Assembly (NCBI GenBank): GCA_002705125.1 | Contig: PAHQ01000081.1 | Coordinates: forward strand, 1-9,566 | Direction: 5' to 3' | From: Verrucomicrobiales bacterium | Lineage (GTDB): Bacteria > Verrucomicrobiota > Verrucomicrobiia > Verrucomicrobiales > DEV007 | DNA length: 9,566 nt | The notes under the pieces: model-generated | Database searches by the model: none | Told to the model about the DNA's origin: nothing | Seen by the model: the letters and a program-made list of their open reading frames with translations, nothing else | Part shown: positions 1 through 6,649 of the stretch, one piece after another | Position numbering within the stretch: the stretch's first letter is position 1 | Layout of the letters: every line of letters starts with the position of its first letter | Made by a program: the position numbers and the translations under genes

Positions 1-120
1 CCATCATCGTCGACAACCAACTCGTCTTTTGTGTAAATAGCGTCTGATCGGTTAGCAAAGCTGAACTCAAATAATTTTGATTCGGTAATTTATCGGTCTT
101 CATTAAACATACTATTATCC

Positions 121-1170
121 TTGGAATCTGATAAAATTGTTCTTAACCCATCAGATGATCAGCCTAGCCCGACACCTTTTGACCTTATTGACCTTTCAAT
201 TTGTGGGATTGCTTCTCTTTGCGCATTAATTTCCAAAAAGAAAGTTTCGGTTTCGTCTTATTGCTCCAAGAATGGAGCTAAGAGATTAGGTCATGGAGGC
301 GTAGAGCTAGTATCAACTATTGGATATGGAGCTGATGGTAAAATTGGGTCTGTTAAATCAAGAATGAAACTTGATAGTGGTAGCCAATCAGGAATGTCTG
401 GTCTGTTGTGGTTAGGTTTTTGTAACGTAATCAAGCAGCTGAATCATTGTTCTAATTTTGATTTATTATGTGATCGTTGCAAAACGAATGAAGTTCCTAA
501 CGGGTCTAATACTTATGATGGTGCATGGCTCGGTTTACTTGTTCTCGAGGAAACTTTCCATCAAATAGCATTGGAATCCTCTAAAACACTATCTGAAGTT
601 CGCTCTAATAATTTGGACGTAGATGATTCGCTTGAAAAATTAGAACCAATTTATAAAGAGAAAAAAGAGTTAATAAAGGAGGCTAATAATTCCGATAAAA
701 ATATAAAGAAAGGTATCAATTTGATTTATTTGACAACAAACTGCGGGCTCAGTAGTAAAGGTGAAGGAGAGAATGTGTGTGGTGCCGCGCTGACCGAGGT
801 TGAGTTGGATGTGCGAAAAAAAAGTATTCGTTTAGTTTATTGTAATATTATTCAACACGTAGATCGATCGAGTTCAAAAAACCAACAAAGAGCTTTTGCG
901 GTTACCTCGTTTATTTCAGGTCTCAAGAAAATAAATGTTTTTGATGAGGGCAATTCAGAGAACTTGTTGAAAAAAGGGCCTTTTACTCAGATCTTTCCTG
1001 ATGAGTTATATTGTAGAACAATTCCACGCAATGACTGTTCATTAATGATTCCCTATTGCTTGTCTCTTAGTGCCTATTTTGCAATATATGACGCCATGAG
1101 TGAATTTGATAGAGAATTTAGTTATCATGAGTTAACTCATTTTTCTATGTTTATGGAGGAGAGGGTATAA
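121..1170 (+). CDS. Degenerate, shortened xanthine dehydrogenase molybdenum-domain homologue (probably inactive)
   Basis: Two blocks align by eye with the C-terminal molybdopterin domain of xanthine dehydrogenase large subunits. Residues about 30-165 match the segment ending in CKTN...EVRSNNL (family: CKTNxPSNTAFRGFGG...EVRRxNL). Residues about 221-327 match VACSEVEID...GLG...TRGPSTYKIP...FFAIKDA (here GAALTEVELD, FISGLKK, LLKKGPFTQIFP, YFAIYDA). Active-site residues are gone: the substrate arginine of AFRGFG aligns with Thr131, and the catalytic glutamate of KAVGEPP aligns with Met309. Roughly 200 residues between the blocks, including GGTEMGQG, are missing, and so is the N-terminal part of a normal subunit of about 770 residues. 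The start is uncertain: TTG at 121 has no ribosome site, the frame is open back to a stop at 34-36, and the first in-frame ATG is at 364. It could be a decaying gene or a repurposed fold; the long unbroken frame in AT-rich DNA favours some selection. Confidence 0.62.
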   Translation: MESDKIVLNPSDDQPSPTPFDLIDLSICGIASLCALISKKKVSVSSYCSKNGAKRLGHGGVELVSTIGYGADGKIGSVKSRMKLDSGSQSGMSGLLWLGFCNVIKQLNHCSNFDLLCDRCKTNEVPNGSNTYDGAWLGLLVLEETFHQIALESSKTLSEVRSNNLDVDDSLEKLEPIYKEKKELIKEANNSDKNIKKGINLIYLTTNCGLSSKGEGENVCGAALTEVELDVRKKSIRLVYCNIIQHVDRSSSKNQQRAFAVTSFISGLKKINVFDEGNSENLLKKGPFTQIFPDELYCRTIPRNDCSLMIPYCLSLSAYFAIYDAMSEFDREFSYHELTHFSMFMEERV

Positions 1171-1194
1171 AGTTATAAGAATCATTCTTAATCG

Positions 1195-1225
1195 TTGCAT
1201 AAATCGATTATCCCGCTTTTATATT
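1195..1225 (+). promoter_or_regulatory. Possible promoter of the tRNA-Leu gene
   Basis: A -35-like TTGCAT at 1195-1200 is followed, after 18-19 bases, by a -10-like TTATAT/TATATT at 1219-1225. That lies about 10 bases before the 5' end of the mature tRNA. The spacer is slightly long, so this is a by-eye call. Confidence 0.35.
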
Positions 1226-1235
1226 GGACGGTCTA

Positions 1236-1312
1236 GCCGACGTAGCCCAATTGGTAGAGGCAAACGACTTAAAATCGTTCAAGTGCGGGTTCGAGTCCCG
1301 CCGTCGGCACCA
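1236..1312 (+). tRNA. tRNA-Leu (anticodon UAA) with short class I variable loop
   Basis: A full cloverleaf is visible. The acceptor stem GCCGACG (1236-1242) pairs with CGTCGGC (1302-1308). The anticodon stem AACGA/TCGTT (1263-1267/1275-1279) closes the loop CTTAAAA, so the anticodon at 1270-1272 is TAA, reading UUA (Leu). The T stem GCGGG/CCCGC (1285-1289/1297-1301) closes TTCGAGT. A73 is followed by an encoded CCA (1310-1312). The D arm has three good pairs (G10-C25, C11-G24, C12-G23) and an enlarged loop with GG and GTAGA, which resembles class II tRNA-Leu. The variable region is only five bases (CAAGT, 1280-1284), whereas bacterial tRNA-Leu normally has a long variable arm. A73, the leucine discriminator base, supports the leucine assignment. 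Confidence 0.9.
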
Positions 1313-1502
1313 TAAAATATCGAGGATAGTGTTATTTTTTAACAAAAATGTATCCTTTATAAGAGTTTTCTTCTTCTCTGAAGATTGTCTTTAAAGGTTA
1401 TTAGTACTTTTGTTTGTCCTTAACAATGAGGGAATCCTGACGATTTGACATAATGGATTCATCAAACTTAGGCCTTGCCGAAAAATTTTTGGGATGATAA
1501 AT

Positions 1503-1530
1503 CTAATTAGTTCGTTTTAAGAACAATTAG
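1503..1530. other. 10-bp hairpin
   Basis: CTAATT then GTTC on the left arm (separated by one bulged A) pairs perfectly with GAAC then AATTAG on the right arm, around a 7-base loop GTTTTAA. It sits 5 bases before the larger rod-shaped hairpin. There is no T run after it, so it is not a terminator by itself on the plus strand. Confidence 0.45.
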
Positions 1531-1535
1531 GGGTT

Positions 1536-1618
1536 AAAAGCGGCAGTTCGGTTGGGAACGTCATAGCGAGTATTTTTTGGGGGATCTCGCAGTGATCTGA
1601 CCGGGCTGCCTCTTTTTT
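1536..1618 (+). terminator. Long rod-shaped hairpin with T run: bidirectional terminator or small RNA
   Basis: AAAAG (1536-1540) pairs with CTTTT (1612-1616). After one mismatch, 1542-1556 pairs with 1596-1610 as 15 nearly continuous pairs including several G-U. Then TCAT/GTGA (1561-1564/1592-1595) and GCGAG/CTCGC (1566-1570/1586-1590) close a 15-base loop. A run of six T (1613-1618) follows the plus-strand reading. Read on the minus strand, it lies about 21 bases past the stop codon of the response regulator and is followed by a weaker GCTTTTAA. This fits a terminator serving both sides. The length (about 29 pairs) is well beyond a typical intrinsic terminator, so a structured small RNA is an alternative. 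Confidence 0.5.
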
Positions 1619-1639
1619 GCCCAATGAATATAAAATCAG

Positions 1640-3007
1640 TTAAGAGTTTAAAATTTTATCTCTCTCTACTTTAAGTCCCATTTTTCTATAAAGAGTAGCG
1701 ATGCTGACACCTAGCATACTGGCAGTCTTTTCTCTGGACCCTTTATTGTATTTTAAAGTTTCACGGATAAATGCCTTTTCCTGGATCTTAATAAAATCAG
1801 ATAGGTTTGACCCAATGGGTAGTTGATGGCTAACTAAATTAGTTTGATTATCTTTAATTTCTACTCTGTTAGTGACTTTAGGTGGTAGATCTGAAGGATT
1901 AATTGTTTGGTTATCACTAAGAGCGCAGGCGCGTTGTATGGTGTTTTCTAGTTCACCAACATTGTGTGGCCATTTGTAATTTGTGAGGAATTTCATTGCA
2001 AATTTGTCTATCGATTTCAGCTTCGAGCCTGAAATCTTAGAGTACCTTTGCAAAAAATAATTAGCCAGTAATTCTATATCAGCTGGTCTCTTTCTTAGTG
2101 GAGGGATCATTAGAGGAATTACAGATATTCTATAATAAAGATCCTCTCGAAACTTACCTTCATTAACCCATTCCTCTAATTTTTCTGAGGAGGTTGCAAT
2201 TAATCTGAAATCTGGTGCTTCAATAAGTTCATCAGAAAATTTGAGATTACCAATTTCATCTAGGTAGCTATTAAGCTGAGATTGTAGGCGAGTGGGTAAA
2301 ACGTTAATTTCTTCTAGTACAACTGTTCCGCCATTTGCCCTAGTAAAAATGGTTTCGCGGCCATCGCCTCCAAACAATTCAGCTTCAAGAAGCTCTTCGG
2401 GTAACGCTGAACAGTGCAAAATTTTGAAGGGTTCATTACAACGCTGACTTTGATCATGAATTGATCTTGCTACGATTTGTTTTCCTGACCCGTACTCACC
2501 CTCGACCAGGGCAGGACTATTATTATTAGCAATTTTTTCAACTATCCTAAGAATTTCCTTAACTTCAGAACTGTTACCGATGAGTTGCCTAGTAGGTTTT
2601 ATAGGTTTTGATTCAGGTTCTGCTGCTTCAATAGAGCCGCTTTGATTAGAGATTTTTAGCGCTTTGTTCAAGGTCCTTTGTAAATCGTCTAGCTCAAATG
2701 GCTTTGTAAGATAGTCGAAGGCTCCTTGACGCATAGCCTCTACAGCAGTTTCGACACTGCCAAAACCTGTCACCATTATGATTGGCATTTTTGGGAATTC
2801 TTTCGAGCATTTTTGAATAATTTCAATGCCGCTCATATCGCCAATTCGCAGATCTACTATGAGAACTTCTGGCTTTTCTTCTTCTATCGCCCTGAGCCCT
2901 TCTGCGCCGCTCTGCAATCCAGTAACCTGATGATTTAGCCCCTCACAGAGCTTGGTCATTAGTTGTAAGATGGCAGGTTCATCATCAATTATTACTATTT
3001 TAGCCAT
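1640..3007 (-). CDS. NtrC-family response regulator lacking the GAFTGA loop (orphan)
   Basis: This 455-residue cytoplasmic regulator has three parts. The receiver domain (1-118) is intact, with Asp8/Asp9, phosphoacceptor Asp52, Thr80 and Lys102. The AAA+ domain (about 141-365) has Walker A GEYGSGK (170-176) and FREDLYYR (286-293). A Fis-type helix-turn-helix occupies about 402-447. Several ATPase features are altered. The segment between LFG (213) and GGT (226) is too short to hold GAFTGA, the loop that contacts sigma-54. Walker B reads VVLEEI (Asp to Glu232), sensor I ATN reads ATS (Ser273), and the sensor II arginine of GNVREL is Gly351 (HNVGEL). By analogy with family members lacking GAFTGA, it probably acts on ordinary sigma-70 promoters as a phosphorylation-controlled DNA binder. 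No histidine kinase is adjacent. Start ATG at 3007, with only a distant AGGA (about 17 bases upstream). Confidence 0.9.
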   Translation of the reverse strand: MAKIVIIDDEPAILQLMTKLCEGLNHQVTGLQSGAEGLRAIEEEKPEVLIVDLRIGDMSGIEIIQKCSKEFPKMPIIMVTGFGSVETAVEAMRQGAFDYLTKPFELDDLQRTLNKALKISNQSGSIEAAEPESKPIKPTRQLIGNSSEVKEILRIVEKIANNNSPALVEGEYGSGKQIVARSIHDQSQRCNEPFKILHCSALPEELLEAELFGGDGRETIFTRANGGTVVLEEINVLPTRLQSQLNSYLDEIGNLKFSDELIEAPDFRLIATSSEKLEEWVNEGKFREDLYYRISVIPLMIPPLRKRPADIELLANYFLQRYSKISGSKLKSIDKFAMKFLTNYKWPHNVGELENTIQRACALSDNQTINPSDLPPKVTNRVEIKDNQTNLVSHQLPIGSNLSDFIKIQEKAFIRETLKYNKGSREKTASMLGVSIATLYRKMGLKVERDKILNS

Positions 3008-3100
3008 TGTATGCGAATTTTTCCTATTGTAATGCGAATATTAAATTAATTAAATATTAAAGAAATGCTTAATATTTTCAGATGTTAATATAACTTTTGA

Positions 3101-3133
3101 AAATTCTCAATAATGAAATTCTCAATAATGAAA
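3101..3133. repeat. Tandem 15-bp direct repeat upstream of the response regulator
   Basis: The 15-base unit AAATTCTCAATAATG occurs twice head to tail (3101-3115 and 3116-3130), followed by the first three bases of a third copy. It lies in the AT-rich 190-bp gap before the regulator gene, about 95-130 bases upstream of its start codon. Possible roles are paired binding sites or simple slippage; no second location is seen in the window. Confidence 0.7.
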
Positions 3134-3197
3134 GTTTTATAAATTATTAATAATTATGAACTTATGAAACTCGACGGTTTAGCGGGCACATTTTAAT

Positions 3198-3785
3198 TCA
3201 AATATTAGCAGCTATCGCCACGAGTATTAATAAAAGAGCAAAAAGCCTATTAAAAAATCTTTGATGATTAAGGAACAGGGCCTTGATGGCTTTCCCTTGC
3301 AATAGGCAAGAGAATAAGAACCAAAAAACTCCACCCTGAAGCACTATTATAAGCCCATAAATTAATTTTTCATTGAAGGTCGAGTTTGAGGAGATGAATC
3401 CTGATAGTATAGCGGAAATAAATATAATGACCTTTGGGTTGAGTATGTTTGTAAGGAAACCTTGAAAAAATGCCACCGATGCAGTTCCATTCGATTTTGA
3501 ATTTTCGGTTACATTTCTAGTATTTAAAAATTTTTGTCTATCGATACGTAGTAAATTTAAGGCAAGATATATTAGATAAGCTGATCCAAGAAGTTTGATG
3601 GCCTTTCCTAATTCTGTAGAAGTGTCTAACAATACAGCTAAGCCTGTCATTGCTATTGAGCAGTGAATTAGAAGTCCAATTGATATTCCAAGCGAAGCAA
3701 AAGCACCAGCCTTCTTACCATCATTAAGAGCAATCTTTAGTACAAGAATAAAGTCGGGGCCTGGCGTAAATTGTCCGGCCAGCAT
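3198..3785 (-). CDS. LysE/RhtB-family amino-acid exporter
   Basis: This is an inner-membrane efflux protein of the LysE/RhtB type, which exports amino acids such as lysine, threonine or homoserine lactone; the substrate is not predictable here. Evidence is the signature TPGPDF (7-12), the motif GFLTNILNPK (109-118) with the conserved NPK, and about six hydrophobic segments across 195 residues. The first ATG leaves only six residues before TPGPD, fewer than usual. The frame stays open upstream and reads ENYIFFALV, as expected of the first membrane helix, so translation more likely begins at CTG 3815, five bases after the stop of the ROK gene. It is the last gene of the tightly packed minus-strand run; a 190-bp gap follows. 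Confidence 0.88.
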   Translation of the reverse strand: MLAGQFTPGPDFILVLKIALNDGKKAGAFASLGISIGLLIHCSIAMTGLAVLLDTSTELGKAIKLLGSAYLIYLALNLLRIDRQKFLNTRNVTENSKSNGTASVAFFQGFLTNILNPKVIIFISAILSGFISSNSTFNEKLIYGLIIVLQGGVFWFLFSCLLQGKAIKALFLNHQRFFNRLFALLLILVAIAANI

Positions 3786-3820
3786 TACTAATGCAAAGAA
3801 GATGTAGTTTTCCAGATTAC

Positions 3821-4714
3821 TTAATGTTTTGTTATTAGTTCTTGAGCCAATGCAAGGGCACCTAAAACTCCAGATCTTGATGATAGACCTGGAGGGACTA
3901 TGAAAGTATCCAAATCATCAATTTCAATATAACCAGCTATCCTTTCGTTCAAATCATGCCTAATCATAGGAAATAGTTGCTTCTGTTCCATGACTCCTCC
4001 TCCAAGAATAAATCTTTGGGGAGCTAGGGTTAGGGTTAGATTATAAAGAGCATCAGCAAGATAGCCGGATTCAAGTTTCCAGGCTTCATGCTCTACTGGA
4101 AGTGTTGCTGGATCTGTATTCCAACGATTTCTCATGGCCGTTCCACTGGCTAGACCTTCTAGGCAGTCTCCATGGAATGGGCAAGATCCAGGAAAAGGGT
4201 CCTTAGAGTGGTCTTTTGGAATTCTAAGGTGTCCCATTTCAGGGTGGCTGATACCGTGAAGAATATTGCCATTAACAACGGCGCCACCTCCGATACCTGT
4301 TCCTACTGTTATATAAACATAATTCTTAAGTCCTTGAGCGGCTCCCCATTTACCTTCTCCCCATGCCGCTGCGTTAACATCAGTGTCGAAAACCATGGGG
4401 ACCCCTGATAAGGCTTCCCTTATTGGGTTGCCTAGATCTATATGTGACCAATTTTCTTTAGGTGTATTTGTGATCCAACCATATTTTTTTGATTTCGGGT
4501 TCACGTCTGCTGGGCCGAACGAACCAATTCCTAAGGCCTGAATTTCACCTCTCTCAGTTTCCTTGCTTTTAAAGAAATCGATAGCATGGCTTATTGTTTC
4601 TTCTGGACGAAGAGTAGGGAATCTTACTGCTTCAAAATCACCCGGTGAACGGCCAACAGCGCAAACAAATTTTGTTCCTCCTGCTTCTATTGCTCCGACG
4701 AGTGCAGCCTCCAT
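3821..4714 (-). CDS. ROK-family sugar kinase, fructokinase-like
   Basis: This is a cytoplasmic ATP-dependent sugar kinase of the ROK family, closest by motif to the fructokinase (ScrK/GmuE-like) branch. The N-terminal phosphate loop is AIEAGGTKF (8-16). The catalytic aspartate is Asp112 in DTDVNAAAWGE, and the nucleotide loop is VGTGIGGG (137-144). The zinc-binding signature HPEMGH plus CPFHGDC gives His162, Cys178, His181 and Cys184, followed by LEGLASGTA. A second glycine-rich motif ILGGGVM lies at 236-242. The length of 297 residues is normal for the family and nothing essential is missing. It starts 8 bases after the metF stop without a clear ribosome site, so translational coupling is likely. 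Fructose is the best guess for substrate, with mannose or glucose possible. Confidence 0.88.
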   Translation of the reverse strand: MEAALVGAIEAGGTKFVCAVGRSPGDFEAVRFPTLRPEETISHAIDFFKSKETERGEIQALGIGSFGPADVNPKSKKYGWITNTPKENWSHIDLGNPIREALSGVPMVFDTDVNAAAWGEGKWGAAQGLKNYVYITVGTGIGGGAVVNGNILHGISHPEMGHLRIPKDHSKDPFPGSCPFHGDCLEGLASGTAMRNRWNTDPATLPVEHEAWKLESGYLADALYNLTLTLAPQRFILGGGVMEQKQLFPMIRHDLNERIAGYIEIDDLDTFIVPPGLSSRSGVLGALALAQELITKH

Positions 4715-4722
4715 GAGATTTT

Positions 4723-5616
4723 TTACTTAGATGTTTTATTAATTCCAAGCGATTCGAAAATTCCCTTGGTCGCTTCACTTTTATTTAATGTATAAAAGTG
4801 AATCCCTTCAACTTCATTATTTAAGAGTTCAGAACACTGTTCTGTGGCGTATTGAATTCCCACCTTTTCTATAGACGCTGGGTTTGAATCGCAACGCCTT
4901 AGAGATTTTAGAAGTTTAGCAGGAAAACGGGATCCGCCGGCAAGATTTGCCATTCTTTCTAGACCCTGCATCGAACTGATCGGCATTATTCCTGCGATGA
5001 TGGGGACATCAATTCCGGCAAGTATGCACCTTTCTCTAAAGTCGAAGAAATCGTGGTTGTCGAAGAAGAGTTGAGTGCAGATGTAATCTGCTCCCGAATC
5101 AATTTTTGCTTTCAAGTGATCCATTTCCTTCAACCGGTTGGGAGTTTCAGGGTGCCCCTCCGGAAACCCGGCGACACCAATGCCTAAGGACTTAGTCTTT
5201 TTGGCAGAACCTCTAATGAATTTCACTAAATCACACGCGTATTGAAATGTGTCATGTGATCTATCATAATTATTATTACCCCGAGGAGGGTCTCCTCGAA
5301 GGGCAAGAATATTGGATACTCCCTTATCGCAATAACGGTTTAATATTCTCAAAATTTCTTCTTCATCATGCTGGACACAAGTAAGATGCGGTATTGGGAC
5401 GAGATTTGTTAAATCCAGAATTTTTTCAACAAGTTCATGTGTTCTTTCCCTCGTTGTTCCCCCAGCACCATATGTAATACTTACGTAGGAAGGATCTAGT
5501 GGTTCCAGATCTTTAATAGTTTTCAAAAGTTCGTCTGAACTTTTATCTGATTTGGGTGGAAAGAATTCAAAAGAAAATGAAGGCTGACCTTTATTGATGA
5601 TGTCTTTAATGTGCAC
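4723..5616 (-). CDS. metF: 5,10-methylenetetrahydrofolate reductase
   Basis: MetF reduces 5,10-methylene-THF to 5-methyl-THF, using bound FAD and NADH, to supply the methyl group for methionine synthesis. The whole TIM-barrel protein is present (297 residues, like the E. coli enzyme). It has the opening FSFEFFPPK with catalytic Glu17, SITYGAGGT (46-54), PHLTC (76-80), LALRGDPP with Asp109, GVAGFPEGHPE (147-157), and ADYICTQLFFD with Gln182. The end IHFYTLN (272-278) is also typical. The start codon is GTG, since no ATG fits, 13 bases downstream of the pseudoprotease stop and without a strong ribosome site. Its position between envelope protease genes and a sugar kinase gives no obvious functional link. 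Confidence 0.96.
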   Translation of the reverse strand: MHIKDIINKGQPSFSFEFFPPKSDKSSDELLKTIKDLEPLDPSYVSITYGAGGTTRERTHELVEKILDLTNLVPIPHLTCVQHDEEEILRILNRYCDKGVSNILALRGDPPRGNNNYDRSHDTFQYACDLVKFIRGSAKKTKSLGIGVAGFPEGHPETPNRLKEMDHLKAKIDSGADYICTQLFFDNHDFFDFRERCILAGIDVPIIAGIMPISSMQGLERMANLAGGSRFPAKLLKSLRRCDSNPASIEKVGIQYATEQCSELLNNEVEGIHFYTLNKSEATKGIFESLGINKTSK

Positions 5617-5629
5617 TTAATTATTAATC

Positions 5630-6646
5630 TTATTTAAGGCCAGCTTGAATCTTTGCGATTGATTCTTGGACTAGTTTGTAGGGGAGGGCATAGGTGGTAA
5701 CTCTGTCTGACCTTGCAATGTTAATTCCAATGGCAAAACCTTGTAAGTTTAACAGAGGGGCGCCCATGTCAACTGGTTGCAAGGGGATTTCATGTTGAAT
5801 GACATCCGAGAATCCAGCTTTTCTTTTGGATGTTTGGCCACTCATTTTTTGATTTCGGTCGAGCATGTCGAATACATTAGACATATAATTGAGTCTAACG
5901 CTGAAGGGGATGCCTTCCTCCCCTCGAAGAATTTTTAGTTTAACCTCATCCATAGGAGCAAACTTCTTAATTTCCTCTGAAAGATCCTTTCTAGACATGA
6001 TCTCTTTTTCTTCGACTCGAATCACAAGGTCGCCTTTAATGATCCCTTCTTTTTGAGCTGGGCTATTTGGTCCAAACTCGACAATTGCGACACCTTGTTT
6101 TTCTGGGTCATCTTTTGGATCTAGTAAGACGCCAAGGACACCTGATCGGCCCTTAATATTTCTGCTCTTTGCCGAGACGACTCCAATCATTAATGCATTT
6201 GATTGATGGTTCATCGCGCAAACCCATGAGCCCTGACTGTAATGTTTTGAATCTTGCCATTTAACGGGCTTGCCTACCACAGGATCAATTTTAAGAAGAG
6301 CAAGATCTGTGTCTTTATCTGAACCAAGTAGGCTAACGGATATTTCTTCAGAACTTGGCCCAATGCCAGAGAAGTTATCGTTTTCCTCTAGCTCGCTTGC
6401 CTTGGTTATGCAGTACCCATCTGAATCAATAATTGTGGCGAGAGAGAGAGCTTTGTCACCACTGACGACGGTGACCGTTGATAGCTTTGCGCTCAATCCA
6501 GCTGGGCCAAAGGCTTCAGTTGTTTGTTTTCCGTTTAGGCGGCGACTTTTTGGCAGCTCATCAAGAAAGTCCTGGGCATTGATAGGGCATACCAGTAGTC
6601 CTAAAAGAATTTGTGCTGTTATTATTAATCTTAGCTGAGGAATCAC
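5630..6646 (-). CDS. Exported HtrA-like pseudoprotease with a PDZ domain inserted in the protease fold
   Basis: An N-terminal signal peptide (1-24, cleavage probably after PINA) predicts export. The N-lobe of a trypsin/DegP-like fold follows (about 55-162), with TIIDSDGY (71-78), TDLALLKI (113-120) and IGVVSA (154-159). A PDZ domain comes next (about 167-252; FGPNSPAQKEGIIKGDLVIRV at 191-211). The C-lobe then resumes (about 278-335), with PLLNLQGFAIGIN (297-309) in place of the family's GGPLVNLxGEVIGIN. The triad is broken: the TNNHVV histidine aligns with Ser84, and the nucleophile of GNSGGPL aligns with Met294 in VDMGAPL. Only Asp114 remains. The start is GTG, 3 bases after the active protease's stop, with a good AGGAAAG ribosome site inside that gene's end. 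It is probably a partner, chaperone or regulator of the upstream protease. Confidence 0.85.
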   Translation of the reverse strand: MIPQLRLIITAQILLGLLVCPINAQDFLDELPKSRRLNGKQTTEAFGPAGLSAKLSTVTVVSGDKALSLATIIDSDGYCITKASELEENDNFSGIGPSSEEISVSLLGSDKDTDLALLKIDPVVGKPVKWQDSKHYSQGSWVCAMNHQSNALMIGVVSAKSRNIKGRSGVLGVLLDPKDDPEKQGVAIVEFGPNSPAQKEGIIKGDLVIRVEEKEIMSRKDLSEEIKKFAPMDEVKLKILRGEEGIPFSVRLNYMSNVFDMLDRNQKMSGQTSKRKAGFSDVIQHEIPLQPVDMGAPLLNLQGFAIGINIARSDRVTTYALPYKLVQESIAKIQAGLK

Positions 6647-6649
6647 TTT

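Larger units (their letters stand above)
1313..1639. other. Gene-free stretch with tandem hairpins
   Basis: No plausible coding frame is seen here. It holds a weak AT-rich inverted repeat just after the tRNA (AGGATA at about 1324, TATCCT at about 1351), a good -35-like TTGACA at 1445-1450 without a convincing -10, a perfect-arm hairpin at 1503-1530, and the rod-shaped structure at 1536-1618. It separates a rightward tRNA from a leftward regulator gene, so its 3' half lies where transcripts from both sides would end. Confidence 0.5.

Noticed and set aside
1..103. Minus-strand open frame from ATG at 103 running off the left edge (about 34 codons, beginning MKTDKLPNQN).
   Set aside because: It is too short to judge, resembles no family I know and has no visible ribosome site. 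It would leave only 17 bases between two divergent starts. It could be real if the frame continues outside the window.
1236..1312. tRNA gene as an integration (attachment) site for a mobile element.
   Set aside because: No integrase, no repeat of the tRNA 3' end elsewhere in the window and no phage-like genes; the neighbouring unusual gene alone is not evidence of an island.
1324..1356. AT-rich inverted repeat after the tRNA (AGGATA ... TATCCT with inner TGTTA/TAACA).
   Set aside because: The arms are short, have almost no GC and are interrupted, and no T run follows the right arm; it is too weak to call a terminator.
3008..3197. Sigma-54 type promoter (GG-N10-GC) before the NtrC-like regulator.
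   Set aside because: No such motif was found in the AT-rich gap, and the regulator itself lacks the sigma-54 contact loop.
6270..6638. Plus-strand open frame of 122 codons opposite the pseudoprotease gene.
   Set aside because: It lies antisense inside a well-supported gene, has a composition reflecting the complementary codons, and has no homology I recognise.
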